Positions 21,282 to 33,189 are shown, numbered from the stretch's first letter. The stretch is 64,000 nucleotides of DNA from Sepioteuthis lessoniana (GCA_963585895.1 OY757934.1:48433027-48497026); one strand, 5' to 3'. Numbers and translations: made by a program. The notes: generated by a model from the sequence alone, not told the origin.

Positions 21282-21830
21282 GAGTTGGTTTGTTTGGGTT
21301 TTATGGCATATCAACCTTTGTAGGTTATTTAATGCCCAATCCATTTTTATACAAATGAACAGTTCTATTTCAAACAATTCAGTTTAGCATAAGTACACAG
21401 TTTAATTGTCAAAAACGTTTCTATTTCAAGCTATTCGGTTTAATCAAACAGTTCTAATTCAGAAATTCATTTTAACATAAGTACGGATTTTACATGTCAA
21501 AACAGTTCTATTTCTAACAATTCAGTATAGTATAAGTACGCAGTTTAAATATCAAAACAGTTCTATTTCAAGCAATTCTGCTCAAGTACGCAGTTTAGTT
21601 CTATTTGACTCATATATAGGACTCTATCAGGTATTACCACTCCGGGTCAGAGTGGACCTGGAAGCGATGATAATGAAGAGTTGGTCCGCATTCCCCAAAG
21701 CTCCAACATCACTGGAACCTCACCAACATATTGTTTAGCGTCATATCTAGGACACTCGCTGGGTAGAGGAGTTCTTACCCCTCTGCAGCGGTGTAGTCGG
21801 TGTATTCTACAGCACCAGCCGACTGGGCAA
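21282..21830 (-). mobile_element. SINE-C copy, full length
   Basis: Plus-strand order: GGTTTGTTTGGGTTTTATGG, CATATCAACCTTTGTAGGTT, five subrepeats with CAGTTCTATTTCAA, TATAGGACTCTATCAGGT, then head CCTCTGCAGCGGTGTAG and CACCAGCCGACTGGGCA. Among the best-preserved copies. Confidence 0.92.
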
Positions 21831-21940
21831 TTTTCCAAAGAGAGAATATCCAGAATGGATGAGTATCTTGTAAAGTATTCTGATCCAAAAAGATGCAACA
21901 TTAAATTTGTTTTATAAAATTGATTTTTATTTTCATAAGT

Positions 21941-22200
21941 AAGTAAAGTTAGCGACCGTAGTCGAGGGCGACCAGAAGGCTCCCTTTTCAATAGCTACTA
22001 CACCGAGGTCTAGGGGAGGGTGCTACTCCTTTCCTTGGATTGCTCCACTTTACTCTTGATACGTACCTTATATTGCTGTGTGTTAAGCAAGGAGGTATCA
22101 AGTACCATTTTTAAAGTCTTTGATATGACGCGATCTGGGATTGAAATCAGGTCTCCCAGACCATTGGCGAACACACTACCCACTAGGCCAATGAACCGGT
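21941..22200 (-). mobile_element. SINE-A copy, full length
   Basis: Ends (plus order) with GGATTGAAATCAGGTCTCCC (box B region) and ACTACCCACTAGGCCAATGA (box A region). The family body is intact between. Confidence 0.92.
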
Positions 22201-22430
22201 TAATTTTAATACAGGTCGCTAAAGATATTTTTTCGTTTATCTTTTATTAAAAAAGCTTATTCAGTGTTTCCTTTTCTTTTCTTTTTTTTATGGAGGGAGT
22301 TTTTCTTTCTTCTTTTTTTTTTGTTTGTTTTTGCTTTTTCAAATTTTCACACTTCATAATATTTTAAAACCTTTAACATAACAGTGTTAATATAAGTGTT
22401 AAAAATACAATATATATATATATATTGTTC
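22201..22430. other. T-rich sequence, no feature
   Basis: Poly-T runs near 22,275-22,330 and a short TA run. Nothing else. Confidence 0.6.
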
Positions 22431-22663
22431 ACATGGGTAGAGTGTTCACCTATAGCCCGGAATACCGATGTTCAATCTTAGGTCGAGTCATACTAAAAAA
22501 AATTATACTTGATGCCTCCTTGCTTAACGATCAGGTAAGGATCGAGGGTAAAATGGAGCAACCCAGGGAAAAAAGGGAGCGCTTTTCCGTACACCTCGGT
22601 GTAGTAGTTATTGAAAATGGACCCTTCGAGTCACCCTCGACTACAGTCGCCAACTTTACTTAT
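22431..22663 (+). mobile_element. SINE-A copy, 5' end short
   Basis: Starts within box A (ATGGGTAGAGTGTTCACC) and runs to CTACAGTCGCCAACTTTACT. A 14-bp deletion lies around CTTAACGATCAGG. A TA run and GATA units (22,665-22,717) follow. Confidence 0.9.
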
Positions 22664-22664
22664 A

Positions 22665-22795
22665 TATATATATATATATACGCTCACACAATGTGATAGA
22701 TAGACAGATAGATAGATGCATGTAGATACAAAATTACCTGAACGTATGCATAAATAAAAACGGGCGGGAGCATGTGTGTGTGTACGTGTGTGTGT
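22665..22795 (+). repeat. TA, GATA and GT microsatellites
   Basis: TATATA (22,665-22,680), GATA/GACA units (22,694-22,717), GT-rich to 22,797. Confidence 0.9.
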
Positions 22796-23009
22796 GTCCT
22801 GATAATACTCACTTCACTCACATCCACCACCCCCGAATGTTTCCCCGCACCGAGAAGTATATGGGTAAATATTTACGGTTAATTACCAACTTCTTATAGT
22901 TCTGAATTAAAACGACTATTACAGTTGCATTGCCCTCAAGTGGCTGAAAAACACTCGCGAATCTTCACAGATGCTAAAGCAGATAAAAATTGGACTCTCC
23001 TTCTTTCTC

Positions 23010-23490
23010 TTCTTTCATTACTATTACTACTACTACAATTACTACTACAACAAATAATGATGATAACAATAATAATAATATAACTATAATTAATACATCT
23101 ACTATTATTTTAATATTAATTCTCCAATATTATTACTGCTACTATTTTTATAACTACTATTACTATTATTACTAATACAACTATCATTATTACTAATAGT
23201 ATTACGATTATTTACTTTTATTACAACTACTATCATTTTATCATTATTATTTAAATTTTGTTATTACTATTACTGCTATTACTTTTACTAATACAACTAC
23301 TATTATTATTGCTAGAAATACAATTATCATTTCAACTTATTATTATTACTACAACTACTACGCCTATTATTCTTCTACTATTATTTTTAATACTATTACT
23401 ACTCTAATTTGATCACTAATCTTATTATTATTATTATAACTACCTATACTATTATACTAATACCACTACTACAATTACAAATTTATTCCT
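23010..23490. repeat. 480-bp degenerate ATT / ACT triplet tract
   Basis: Plus strand ATT/ACT/ATC triplets throughout. It lies exactly at the 3' end of the minus-strand LINE-Z that follows, so it is read as an expanded and mutated TAA/TAG tail. Confidence 0.85.
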
Positions 23491-23837
23491 TGAGAGTTTT
23501 TCACATCAGTGTTAAATGATGGTCTTTCACTGGAGTTTGAGTGACAGCAAATCGCCTCGAGTCTCCTGGATTCTTCTCAGTATTCTGGCCGTTCTCAACA
23601 ATGCTGTAATTTGGATGGTCTCCACTCGTCCGCCAACTTCCAAGTCCTCCAGGCCCTTTAATAATCCTTTAGTTACTGTGCCAAAAGTTCCAATCATAAT
23701 TGGTACAATCGTCACTTTCATGTTCCACAGCTTTTTCAATTCTCTAGCAAGGTTGAGGTACTTATCCTTCTTTTCACATTCTTTCAGTTTTATTCAGTGG
23801 TCAGCCGGGACAGCAAAGTCGACAATTTTGCAAATTC

Positions 23838-23871
<34 letters not shown>

Positions 23872-24815
23872 CTTTTTTGTTGATTATTATAAGGTCTGGT
23901 CTCCTGACCGAGATCAGGTGATCTGTGTGTATGTCAAAGTCCCATAGGAGTTTATGTGTGTCATTTTCTAGGAGAGCTACTGGGTTGTGCATATACGATT
24001 TGTTCGTAGGGTCAAATTTAAATTTCTTGCACATTTCCCAGTGGATCACCTTGCCCGCCCAGTCGTGTCTAGTTTTATACTTCTTCTACGCTAATTTGCT
24101 GCATTCGCTTATTATGTGATTGATGGTTTCATCTCAGTCACTGCATAGCCTACATTTGCTATTTTGTTGAGTCTTATCTATTCTCGTTTTGATATGATTG
24201 GTTCTTATGGCGTTGTTTTGTGCTGCTATTAGGAGAGAATCTGTTTCTCTCTTAAAATTTCCTTTTCTTAACCAGGTCCAGGTTTTGTCGAGTGAGATGT
24301 TGTTTATTAGTCTTTTAAAACGCCCATGGAGTTGTTTTTCTTCCTATTTTTGTTTCCTGGTTATTGTCATTTTGTTGTCCATCGTGTTGTCAGTATTGTT
24401 TCTTATGACTGTTATCAGTCCTCCTTCGTTGTCTCTCGGATATAACGCCTTATGTATGGTCATTTGTTTTCTTGTTCTTTGGTCCATTTGTTTAAGTTCA
24501 TCTCTGGTCCACTTCAGAAAGGATCCGGAATATCTAACGAGAAGTACAGCCCAGGTATCTATTTCTTTGATAAGGTTTCTGCTTCAAAATTTCGTCTCTA
24601 GCAGTTTTCCTGAGATATTCTTTTTGAATTTTGTCTTTTATTTCCACTTGTTTGCTGGTGTCAGCCTCCAAGATGCCCAAGTATTTGTAGGTTTCCTTTT
24701 CTCCGAGCGTTCTAATTGTGTATTGATTCGATAGTTCCATTCCGTCAGTCAGATGTCGTTTGCCACTTTTCATTACAAGCATGGCACATTTTTCTATACC
24801 AAATTCCATTTATTA
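23491..24815 (-). pseudogene. LINE-Z copy, 1.3 kb
   Basis: From 24,815 downward on the minus strand: MEFGIEKCAMLVMKSGKRHL and TLGEKETYKYLGILEADTS (24,809-24,534), then NLDLVKKRKF-like text, the CCHC knuckle region near 24,140-24,170 (frameshifted), WEMCKKFKFDPTNKSYMHN (24,049 on), DFDIHTDHLISVRRPDLIII, and KKLWNMKVTIVPIMIGTFGT through GRVETIQITALLRTARILRR (23,739-23,540). A run of A codons near 23,870 is expanded. Dead. Confidence 0.88.
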
Positions 24816-25002
24816 TTATTATCATTATACAATTAAGAAACAATTACATAAACGTGCAATGCACGTGATTCTGTGACGTCAAGGCATGAAATAATCCAAA
24901 CGGTTTGTGATGCTGTAAAAATGAATCATTCAATCATATATCTGTGCATATATAATTTGAATATTCATATTTATACGAGTACAATACATATATAACCACA
25001 TG

Positions 25003-25160
25003 AGTTTTTTTTATGTATATATATATATGAAGTAAATTACGGAAATAAATCCAACTGTCTGAATAAAATAGAAAAACAAAGTATTTCAAATGAGATTAAT
25101 TTATTAATGTTAAAACGTTTCAGTTTTATTAAACCATCATCAGGAGTTTCTATCGGTAAG
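25003..25160 (-). mobile_element. PLX 3' end with hammerhead-like core
   Basis: On the minus strand CTGATGA (25,143-25,137), a hairpin GGTTT-AATA-AAACT, then GAAACG (25,121 on), then 100 bp of AT-rich text ending GGATTTATTTCCG and a TA run. An extra base sits before stem II and no stem III or cleavage triplet forms, so I read it as a decayed or divergent core. Confidence 0.5.
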
Positions 25161-25314
25161 AATTGTGTGATGGTGCTGCTTTCCTTACAGACGGTGTCCA
25201 ACTAACTCTAATTTGCTGTACAGTAGACAAAACCTCAAACAAATAAAGGACATATACGAAATTAACAATATATAATGATGACAAATTCCCCGTCTGTCTC
25301 TGCCTGTCTGTTTG

Positions 25315-25327
25315 TCTACCTCTCTCC

Positions 25328-25360
<33 letters not shown>
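25315..25360 (+). repeat. CT then TA microsatellite
   Basis: About 15 CT units then about 8 TA units. TA/GT runs also occur at 25,474-25,520; the frames across this part are low-complexity. Confidence 0.95.
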
Positions 25361-25365
<5 letters not shown>

Positions 25366-25467
25366 GAGTGTGGATGTGCGTTTAGATATATGCAAATATA
25401 CAAATATTCGCGCGTGTATGAATAAGTATATACAAATACACATACATATATAGGCACATTTTTTAAA

Positions 25468-25519
<52 letters not shown>

Positions 25520-25751
25520 ATTATATTGGCATATATATATATGTTTGGATTTATATGTGTGGCTATGTGAGAGTATGAATACGAGTGTGTATATTCGGGT
25601 ATAAATGCATGCATATATATACGCGCATGTGTGTGTGCATGTTAGTCTGTACGCACTTGGCATCGTAGCATTTGTGTACATATATATGTATGACTGAGTA
25701 TATATCAATGTCAGTAGATAAAATATTGCTGCCGAGATATCAACGTACGCC

Positions 25752-26092
25752 TCGGTTGCCCAGTCGGCTGGAGCAGTAGAATACACCGACTGCTTCTCTG
25801 CAGAGGGGTAAGAACCCCTGCTCCACACGGGTGTCCTAGATATGAAACTAAACAATCTGATGGTGAGGTTCCAGTAATGCCAGAGCTTTGGGGAATGCGG
25901 AGTACCTCTTCATTGCTATCACTCCCAGGTCCAGGTCCCAGGTAGCACCTGATAGGGTCCTATCTATGGGTCAAATAGAACTAAATTGTGTACTTATGCT
26001 AAACTGAATTATTTGAAATTTAATTCGGCGTTAAATGATCCGAAAATGGTTGATACGTCGTAAAACAAAACAAGCAACCAACCAACATACGT
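25752..26092 (+). mobile_element. SINE-C copy, short body
   Basis: Head TTGCCCAGTCGGCTGGAGCA, ACAATCTGATGGTGAGGTTC and GTAGCACCTGATAGGGTCCT. Only one subrepeat, then tail GGCGTTAAATGATCC / GGTTGATACG. Copy lengths differ mainly by subrepeat number. Confidence 0.9.
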
Positions 26093-26317
26093 CTTGCGAA
26101 GACGTGAACTGCTATCGGCAGGTTATCGATCTTATGGAAATCTGATCTCTCCAATAAAATAAAATGAAGTTTTTTCCAAACTGTGGCTGTAACTGTGGCT
26201 TTGTTAGTACTATTGTATGCATGCACCACATGGATGCTAACAAAACACATGGAAAAAAAGCAAAATGGGAACTACACAAAAATGCCATGTGCTGTTTGGA
26301 ACAAATCTTGAAAGCTA
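26093..26317 (+). pseudogene. LINE-R fragment joined to a LINE-Z 3' UTR
   Basis: Frames read TRLAKT, AIGRLSILWKSDLSNKIK, MLTKHMEKKQNGNYTKM. The text breaks at about 26,317 into AGTGAAAGACCATCAGCTAA, which is LINE-Z 3' UTR (26,318-26,366). Confidence 0.75.
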
Positions 26318-26397
26318 CACAGTGAAAGACCATCAGCTAACACTGATGTGGAAAACTCAAATGAGTAAATCATCATCAACATCATCATCATCATCAT

Positions 26398-26915
26398 GTC
26401 GTGCCGCCAGCACAGATATCCCTGACCCTCTCTCGCCACTTTTCCTTATCGTTCATCGCCTCTGGCAGGTCTTTTGGGCTATATCCCGTATCCTCACACA
26501 GCTGCTGTATGTATGTTCTAGCTGGTCGTCCTGCTTTAGCTCGGCCATATGTGGGGGTCCAATGGATTACATCACTTATGAGCTCGTCTCTGCTTCTCCA
26601 GCAGTGTCCTGCGTGTCTGGTTCGTCTAGCTTGGATAGTTTTCGTAATGGGAGGCAGGTGGCCGTATAATTGGTGCTTTGTGGGGTGTTGCCGCCAGGAC
26701 TTATTTAATATTGCTCACAACATTCTTGTGTAGTTGCCGTCTAGCTTCTCCAGCCGTTTTGTTAGCGTCCAAGTGGTGCATCCATACAGCAGTATAGACA
26801 TGACCGCTGTTTGGAAGAAACTGCGTTTCATTTTATCGGTCAGGTCTGATTTCCATATGACCGACAGTTTATCGATAGCTGTCCATGCCTTCGTTAGCCG
26901 CGTGTCGATGTCTTA
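26398..26915 (-). pseudogene. LINE-R 3' end
   Basis: A CAT-repeat tail (26,366-26,397) then, on the minus strand, VRDIC, WTPTYGRAKAGRPARTYIQQ-like, RHAGHCWRSRDELISDV, KSWRQHPTKHQLYGHLPPI-like and SLFQTAVMSILLYGCTTWTL-like codons. 5'-truncated inside the post-RT region. Confidence 0.88.
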
Positions 26916-27066
26916 ATATAATAATAATTCTATATTATAATAATGATAATAATATAGTACTTTATAATGATATAATATATTAATAATTTTTAAATTATGA
27001 CTTATAGTAAATACAAATGATTTTTAAACGATATAATTGTTATTAGATAGGAATACTTGATCTCAT

Positions 27067-27322
27067 ACAACATTGGCATAATGGTAAGAGTGTTCGCCAA
27101 TAATCCGGATAGATCAGGGTTCAATCCCTGGTCGAGTCTTACCAAAGACTCAAAAAATGGTTCTTGATGCATCCTTGCCTAACACTCAACATTTTAATGT
27201 ACGGATAAAGGGTAAGTGGAGCAATCCAAGGAAAGGAGTTGCGCCATCCCCTACACCTCAATTTTGTTGCTATTGAAAATGAACCCTTTGAGTCGTCTTC
27301 GATTACGGTCGCCCAACTTTGT
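27067..27322 (+). mobile_element. SINE-A copy, full length
   Basis: Head TTGGCATAATGGTAAGAGTG with GGTTCAATCCCTGG as a well-kept box B. Body to TACGGTCGCCCAACTTTG. Confidence 0.9.
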
Positions 27323-27469
27323 TTTATGATCTGAAGTATCCCTATATAATACAAATAATTTGCACGCAGTTGTATGGTTGCACAAATGCTGCTGATGCAA
27401 ATAGTCTATATACAATTCTATCGTTTAAAGTAATTATTTCTTTTTAATAATAATCATTTGTTTGCATAC

Positions 27470-27738
27470 AGTTATGTGGTTTCACGAATTCTAATCCAAT
27501 GCAAATAATTTTTAAACAGATCTATTTGATCCATAGATATGACCCTAGCTGGTACTATTACTCCAGATCAGAGAGTAGCGAAGAGTAATGGCAATAAAGG
27601 GGTACTCCGCACTCCACAAATCTCTAGAACTGGAGCCTCACCATGTAGTTTAGTGTCATTCCCAGAACACCGTTTCTCGAGGGAACTTACCCTCTGCTAG
27701 GGTTACAGTCAGTGTACTCTAAGCCTTGCCGACAAAAT
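27470..27738 (-). mobile_element. SINE-C copy, tail lacking
   Basis: Plus order: CATAGATATGACCCTAGCTG, GCACTCCACAAATCTC, CTCACCATGTAGTTTAGTGT, CCCTCTGCTAGGG and CAGTGTACTCTAAGCC. 27,740-28,034 has no feature except a short TA run. Confidence 0.8.
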
Positions 27739-28034
27739 GAGTACACATATATATATATGTGTGTACATATGTTCCTGAAAAAATGTATTTTACGTGTTAT
27801 ACATTATATAAGTATAAAAGATGGTAAGTCTGCGAATTAATTTTGTTACAGCCCTTCACACGGCCCTATTCTCTACCCTCCGTATACAATACTTTTTTTT
27901 TTCTTTTTTTGCTTCGTTCGCTATTATTTCATTGGTATGTGCTGTCGGTATAATGACGAACCACGCCCTTTTGAATTAAGTCCACTTCCTGTGGCAAGCA
28001 ATTATTTTCAAAAAGATGCGCTCACGTCTTTGAA

Positions 28035-28826
28035 GAGGCTGGGGCTGTAGAATATACTGACTACACTTCTGCTCAGGGGTAAGAATCCTCTCCCACCAAC
28101 GAGTATCCTAAACTGTATCTGATGGTGAGGATCCAGTTCTGGGAGTTTTCGGGAATGTGGAGTGCTCCTTCATTACTCTCTGATCCACTCTGACTAATAG
28201 TGTTAATAGTTGTCAGAGTTCCATCTTTGGGTCAAATTGAATTTGTCAGGGTTCCATCTATGGGTCAAACAGAACTTGTCAGGGTTCTATCTATGGGTCA
28301 AATAGATCTTGTCAGGGTTCCATCTATAGGTCAAATTGAATTTGTCGGGGCTCCATCTATGGGTCAAATGGAACTTGTCAGGGTTCCATCTATGGGTCAA
28401 ATAGAACTTGTCAGGGTTCCATCTATGGGTCAAATAGAACTTGTCAGGGTTCTATTTATGGGTCAAATAGAACTGTTCAATCATTTACTAAGCTTTATTT
28501 TTAGTTATTTGAAGCTGTACAGCTAAGAGCAAATGATTTGTATTTTGATCGGAATATTTGATTTATAAAATCCCTTATGTTAAATAGCAATACCTGAAAC
28601 TATTTAACTGTGTAAAAACAAATGATTAATTCTAAATAGAATTATAAGTGATAGATAGAAATACTTGAAACCATTTAACTTTGAGGAAACAAATGAGTTT
28701 TAACGACTCGTTTAAAAAAAAAGTTACCAACAAACTATTCACTTACAAATCATATGTATTACATGATTTGGCATTTAATAATCCACCAGGGTTGATGTGC
28801 CATGAAATTCTAACCAACCAACCAGC
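28035..28826 (+). mobile_element. SINE-C copy with internal 33-bp minisatellite
   Basis: Head GGCTGGGGCTGTAGAATATA at the left. Tail ATTTGGCATTTAATAATCC / AGGGTTGATGTGCCATG at 28,770-28,805. Between them the GGGTCCTATCTATGGGTC segment, single in other copies, is amplified. Confidence 0.88.
28210..28473 (+). repeat. 33-bp minisatellite, eight units
   Basis: The unit starts TTGTCAGGGTTCCATCTATG and continues GGTCAAATAGAAC. The units differ by one to four bases, and 33 is divisible by 3, so one frame stays open through it (repeating VRVPSMGQIEL). That frame is a by-product. Confidence 0.97.
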
Positions 28827-28873
28827 CTTTAAAAACTAAAATCTCACTTGGAAAAATTAGTATGGGTGTGTGT

Positions 28874-29902
28874 TGTCACGTGATATCCCACTGGGAGGAG
28901 GGAGATAAAATTACTACTACTCGTATTTGAATTGACAGTATCAAGCCGTCAAAAAAAGTGACCGTTAAGGAAGGAATGTGGGTCACACAGGGGAGACCAG
29001 GTGTTGGCACTTAGTAACCTCAGGTCGCCGGACACCGGAAGGGAAAAGAGAGAGAAGCCAAATGATTGGCTGGGACCCCAAAACGGAAGTGGGGCTCCAT
29101 TCCCCTCAGCGGAAGTAAAGGATAAGAAAAATAGTTTTTGAGCAGGGTTCGTCGCGAGCGGACGAACCATAGCCATTTTACTCCGGGTGGAAGACAAAAG
29201 AATTACTGAGACACGAAGGACCCCAAGTCCTTCAAGCCAGTATTAAAAACAGAACAAAGTCTATTAGCCCGTGAAAGAAGAAAAGATTCTCCAGTGGAAC
29301 CCCGTCGAGAAAAAGATAAGTAACTTTGGGGACATTTTTCCTTTATACCCAAATTTTATATACCACTCTCTCTCTCTCTCAATTTGAAGAAAGATAAAAG
29401 TCAAGAAAAGACATTTATATTCGTGGACTGTCAATTTATTATATGTTTTTGACACTGTGAAAGTGTACATGTATTTTTATGTTACCATGTGGTCTATGTT
29501 GTTATTTCATGCTTCTTTTCAGCCTCTATTCGCCTTATGTTATCTTGCTTAGAATTGTCCTATTAATTCCTAAAATATCACACGAGAAACCGGAGTTGCC
29601 GACTACTACAATATTAATATTATTACGACTAAAACCTATAGGCTCATTATCTTCCATTGTCTCGGGGAAGGAAGAAAGCGGCCTGGTGGGTGTGTGATAG
29701 TGTGAAATTTGGAACCCCTTGCCAGCGGCAGTCAGTCTGGTCCTAAATTATTCCCTCACGTAATATGCCAGGTCTTATATGCCTGAGAGAAAAACTCTGA
29801 ACGAGGACTTATTCCATAGGGGATCAAGTGCCAACCTGCCCCGTCTTCACACGTGCGAAAATAAAGTCCCGTTTTGGGGATTTTAGTCAATTTGTCGTCA
29901 CA
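28874..29902 (+). mobile_element. Solo LTR, about 1.03 kb
   Basis: Begins TGTCACGTG and ends GTCACA, with GTGT at both flanks (28,870-28,873 and 29,903-29,906). TATA-like TTTATATACC near 29,356 and AATAAA near 29,862 fit a U3-R-U5 layout. A CT run sits at 29,366-29,380. No internal retrotransposon genes adjoin it, so it is a solo LTR. Strand is inferred from the AATAAA position. A second, about 80%-similar copy lies at 46,735. Confidence 0.75.
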
Positions 29903-30145
29903 GTGTGTATTGACTTCACAGAGGTTTTAAAGAGTTTTCTATGTCTATTACAGGTTCCCCGGTTGCAAGCAAAGAGCACGGACTTTAAATTTGCGTGTAT
30001 CAGTGGTATATAATCAGATAAGCCGGGTTCGAGTACATTGCTTTGGTGTTTACGATACTGCAGTCATCATCATCATCATCATCATAATGATCATAAAAGA
30101 TATGTTGACTACTGATTCCCAGACTCTTTTTTACCATCGGTCACT

Positions 30146-30652
30146 TGCCTGGTTGGCAGGGGCTGTAGAATACACCGAGTGCACCTCTGCAGAGGGGTAA
30201 GGCCCCCACCACCACCACCACCACCAACGAGTGACCTGTATATGACGTTAAACAATCTGATGGTGAGGTTCCAGTAATGCTGGAGCTTTGGGGAAGTCGG
30301 AGTATCTCTTCTCTGCCATCGCTCCCATGTCTACTCTGGCCCAGAGTAGAAGCATCTGATAGTGTCTTATTAATGTGTCAAATAGAAGTAAACAGGTGTA
30401 CTAATGCTAAACTGAATTGCTTCAAATGGATCTGTTTTTGACATTGAAACTGTACTTACGCTAAACTGAATTGTTTGAATTAAAACTGTTTGACTAAACT
30501 GGATAGCTTGAAATAGAAATGTTTTTGACAATTGAACTGTGTACTGACGCTAAACTGAATTGTTTGAAACAGAACTGACTATTTGTATAAAAATGGATTT
30601 GGCATTCAATAACATAAAATATGCCATAAAACCCAAACAACCAACCAAACAA
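30146..30652 (+). mobile_element. SINE-C copy, full length
   Basis: GGCAGGGGCTGTAGAATACA, an expanded ACC run (30,206-30,226), subrepeats with GCTAAACTGAATTG, and tail TTTGGCATTCAATAACATAA / AATATGCCATAAAACCC. Confidence 0.92.
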
Positions 30653-30654
30653 CC

Positions 30655-30845
30655 GCACAAAGTTGATGAATGTAAGTCTTTGCCGATCGGCCAATACTGT
30701 TGTGTCTATGTGTAAGACTCCATATGAGAACTTCACTTATGAGTTTGTTCTTACTTCTCCACGAATGCCAATATGTCTGGCACATCCTTATTGAATATTT
30801 TGTGAGATGGGACACAAGTGACCGTACAGCTACTGTTTTGTATAG
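30655..30845 (-). pseudogene. LINE-R fragment
   Basis: Minus frame: TVAVRSLVSHLTKYSIRMC, WHSWRSKNKLISEVLIWSLT, RSAKTYIHQLC. Both ends are cut by SINEs. Confidence 0.75.
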
Positions 30846-30851
30846 CTTATC

Positions 30852-31142
30852 ATATTTACCAACCCCTCCGCTCGGGCAGGATATGACACAAGGTCAATTT
30901 TTAAGCGGAGTTTAACAGGTTTTAATTCAGAGTTTTCCTTCTTCTGGACTAGTTGCCTAACCAGGGCTGAAGAACCCAGTCTGCCCAGTCTGCTATTTAC
31001 CCATAGCTGGAAGGAGAATGATTGGATTCATAGCTTTCCCAAGGGTATTAGTGCTATGTGAAATGCAGTCTCGTCGAGGATTTGAACTCGTGTCGCCGTG
31101 TCCATTTCCTACCACTATAACCATTACACCACGGGCACCTCC
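30852..31142 (-). mobile_element. SINE-E copy, full length
   Basis: Plus order: CTCGGGCAGGATATGACACA, CTAGTTGCCTAACCAGGGC, CCATAGCTGGAAGGAGAATG, GAGGATTTGAACTCGTG (box B) and CCATTACACCACGGGCACC (tRNA 5' end, rc). Reference copy for the family. Confidence 0.92.
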
Positions 31143-33185
31143 ATATTTTGTATTTTGTATGGAACGTTCAAAGGTCTGTTACGGTAAGTACCAATCGACA
31201 ATAGTCCAAAAAGAGCAACTTCACCTTGATACCTTTTGAACACACTTTAGTTTGTCTTAGGAGGATCCTAGACATCAAATGACAGTCTCTAATACCAAAT
31301 ATCGTTGTTCTTCAGCGAGCTTATAGAACCAGTATAGTGATGCTCTAGATAACCAATCAGATGCGTTGTGCTGGGGGACATTACTTGAATCGAGGATGTC
31401 ACGTTACCTTAGATGCTGTTTTACGGACAAGATGGTAAACGTTCGAGACACAAACCGAATAAACGTCTTAAGAGTGTCGTCAAAGACAGCTTTAGGGCGC
31501 TTGGTGTTGGATATTGACTTGAAGACCCCTTTTGACATCTGTCAATGCAGCGGCGGAAGTCGGACCCCGGTTTATCGAAAATAACAAGAAATGCACCTTG
31601 TACCTAAAGTAAACATGACGCAGGTGTTCTCGATTTCGCTCTACTTAGTATTGTTCACTCTTACGTTTTAGCTTAAGGTATTCTATCGGTGTTTTTTCTT
31701 TTGACTAGGCATTGCGATATTGATTGATTATTTCCAAGCAGTACGAATGTTTTTAGTCCTTTCTTTTTTCGTGGAATTTTTTCTCCTGTTTTTCTGTTTA
31801 CTAAATCATTTTTTATTTACAAATTGTATCATATGGGGTTTTTTTTTCGGTCGTCAGAATTATAGAATAGGCATAAAATAAAAATAAAATATATACATAT
31901 GTATATATATGGTTAATATCGAAAACACCACCCAGGACTTAACAGATACTGTAAACTGCGTCGTATAAGTCGAACTGACATATAAGTCAACTACAATATT
32001 TTCAGTTGAAAATTCTGAGTGAGACCAATATCTGCTGTATAAGCCAATCCCCTAAAATATACAGAAGCCTACAGATGATAAATAGAATTTGGCAAAACAT
32101 TTTCAAGGGTTTTAAAATGTGATCATGCATCCTTTTATTCTCGAATAATAATTCTCAAATATATTAATGTTGGAGTTTAACTTTATAAATGTGTATGTGT
32201 TAATAGTCCATGAAACAACCTTTAAATAACCTTTTATTTAAAATGTTGTGCTATATAAGTACAGTAATAATGTGTGCATACTCAATAAACTGCCATTTTG
32301 TCTCATTAAACTGTCATTATTTAAGTAGTGCAGGGTTAGCGAAATTTTTTTCTCCGAAATCAGAATTACATCAGCCATATATGAAATATACAAATTTTAC
32401 ATATTACAACTTATATTCACATGAATTCACAATCTATTGTGCTGTCATGAAATTGCGTTGATAAACTACATACCGTAGTTGTCTGACTGACCGCATGAGT
32501 GCTGTGAGGTTCCGATTAATGTTTAGATTCAGTGCCTCGACTGGTGGAAACAGTGTATGATATAGCGTTAATATAATACTTAATTTGTATTACAGTTTTA
32601 TTTATATTAATTTGTTAAATATGTCCACCAAACACGAGTTCAGTTTGGAAATGTTTGTGGCAGTCTACTGGAGTTACAATAAATGATATACTATTACGCT
32701 GGTTGACCACACTGTAGTGAAGGTTTTGGATTTTAGCCCGGCCATATAAGCCAACCTTTAGTTTTGTAGAGATTTTTTCAGGTTTAAAGCGTAATTTGCG
32801 GCAGATTAAGAACAAATGCACACGCACCAAGCCATAAAAGAGTACTTACCTAGCCAGTGTAGCAAATCATTTCAAATGAAGGGAGATTGGCCCTCACTTG
32901 GCCTTGAGCCAGAGTAAGTTAAGCTTCATAAGGATAGATAGATAGATCTTCTGTCATGTCTTCAAAGCATCAGCTATTTTTGTTATTAACACAATATTGA
33001 ACAAAAATAAAATGAGCCCTTTGTCTAATTTTTGATAAAGAAAATTAAAACCTGAACACAGATGATAAAAAATGAATAAATGATCTCCAAACAGAGGATG
33101 TTAACCCCAAATTAAAAGATGACAATACAATCCAAAAAAAAGTGTAATTGTCTCTGCACAAAGCTTTCCACTATTTCACCAGTCA
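31143..33185. other. 2 kb unassigned, low in recognisable repeats
   Basis: Two spots contain TATAAGTC/TATAAGCC motifs (31,960-32,045 and 32,740-32,756) reminiscent of Tigger-type termini, but they are not inverted relative to each other. No coding frame convinces. Short GATA units lie at 32,932-32,946. Confidence 0.4.
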
Positions 33186-33189
33186 CCTT

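Noticed and set aside
28200-28526. 108-codon frame with an 11-residue repeat (VRVPSMGQIEL), looking like a repeat protein
   Set aside because: It is one frame of a 33-bp minisatellite inside a SINE-C; no start context or homologue is expected, and the other frames are equally repetitive.
31950-32770. Tigger/pogo-type DNA transposon between two TATAAGTC-rich motifs
   Set aside because: The motifs are in the same orientation, not inverted, and no transposase remnant is readable between them.
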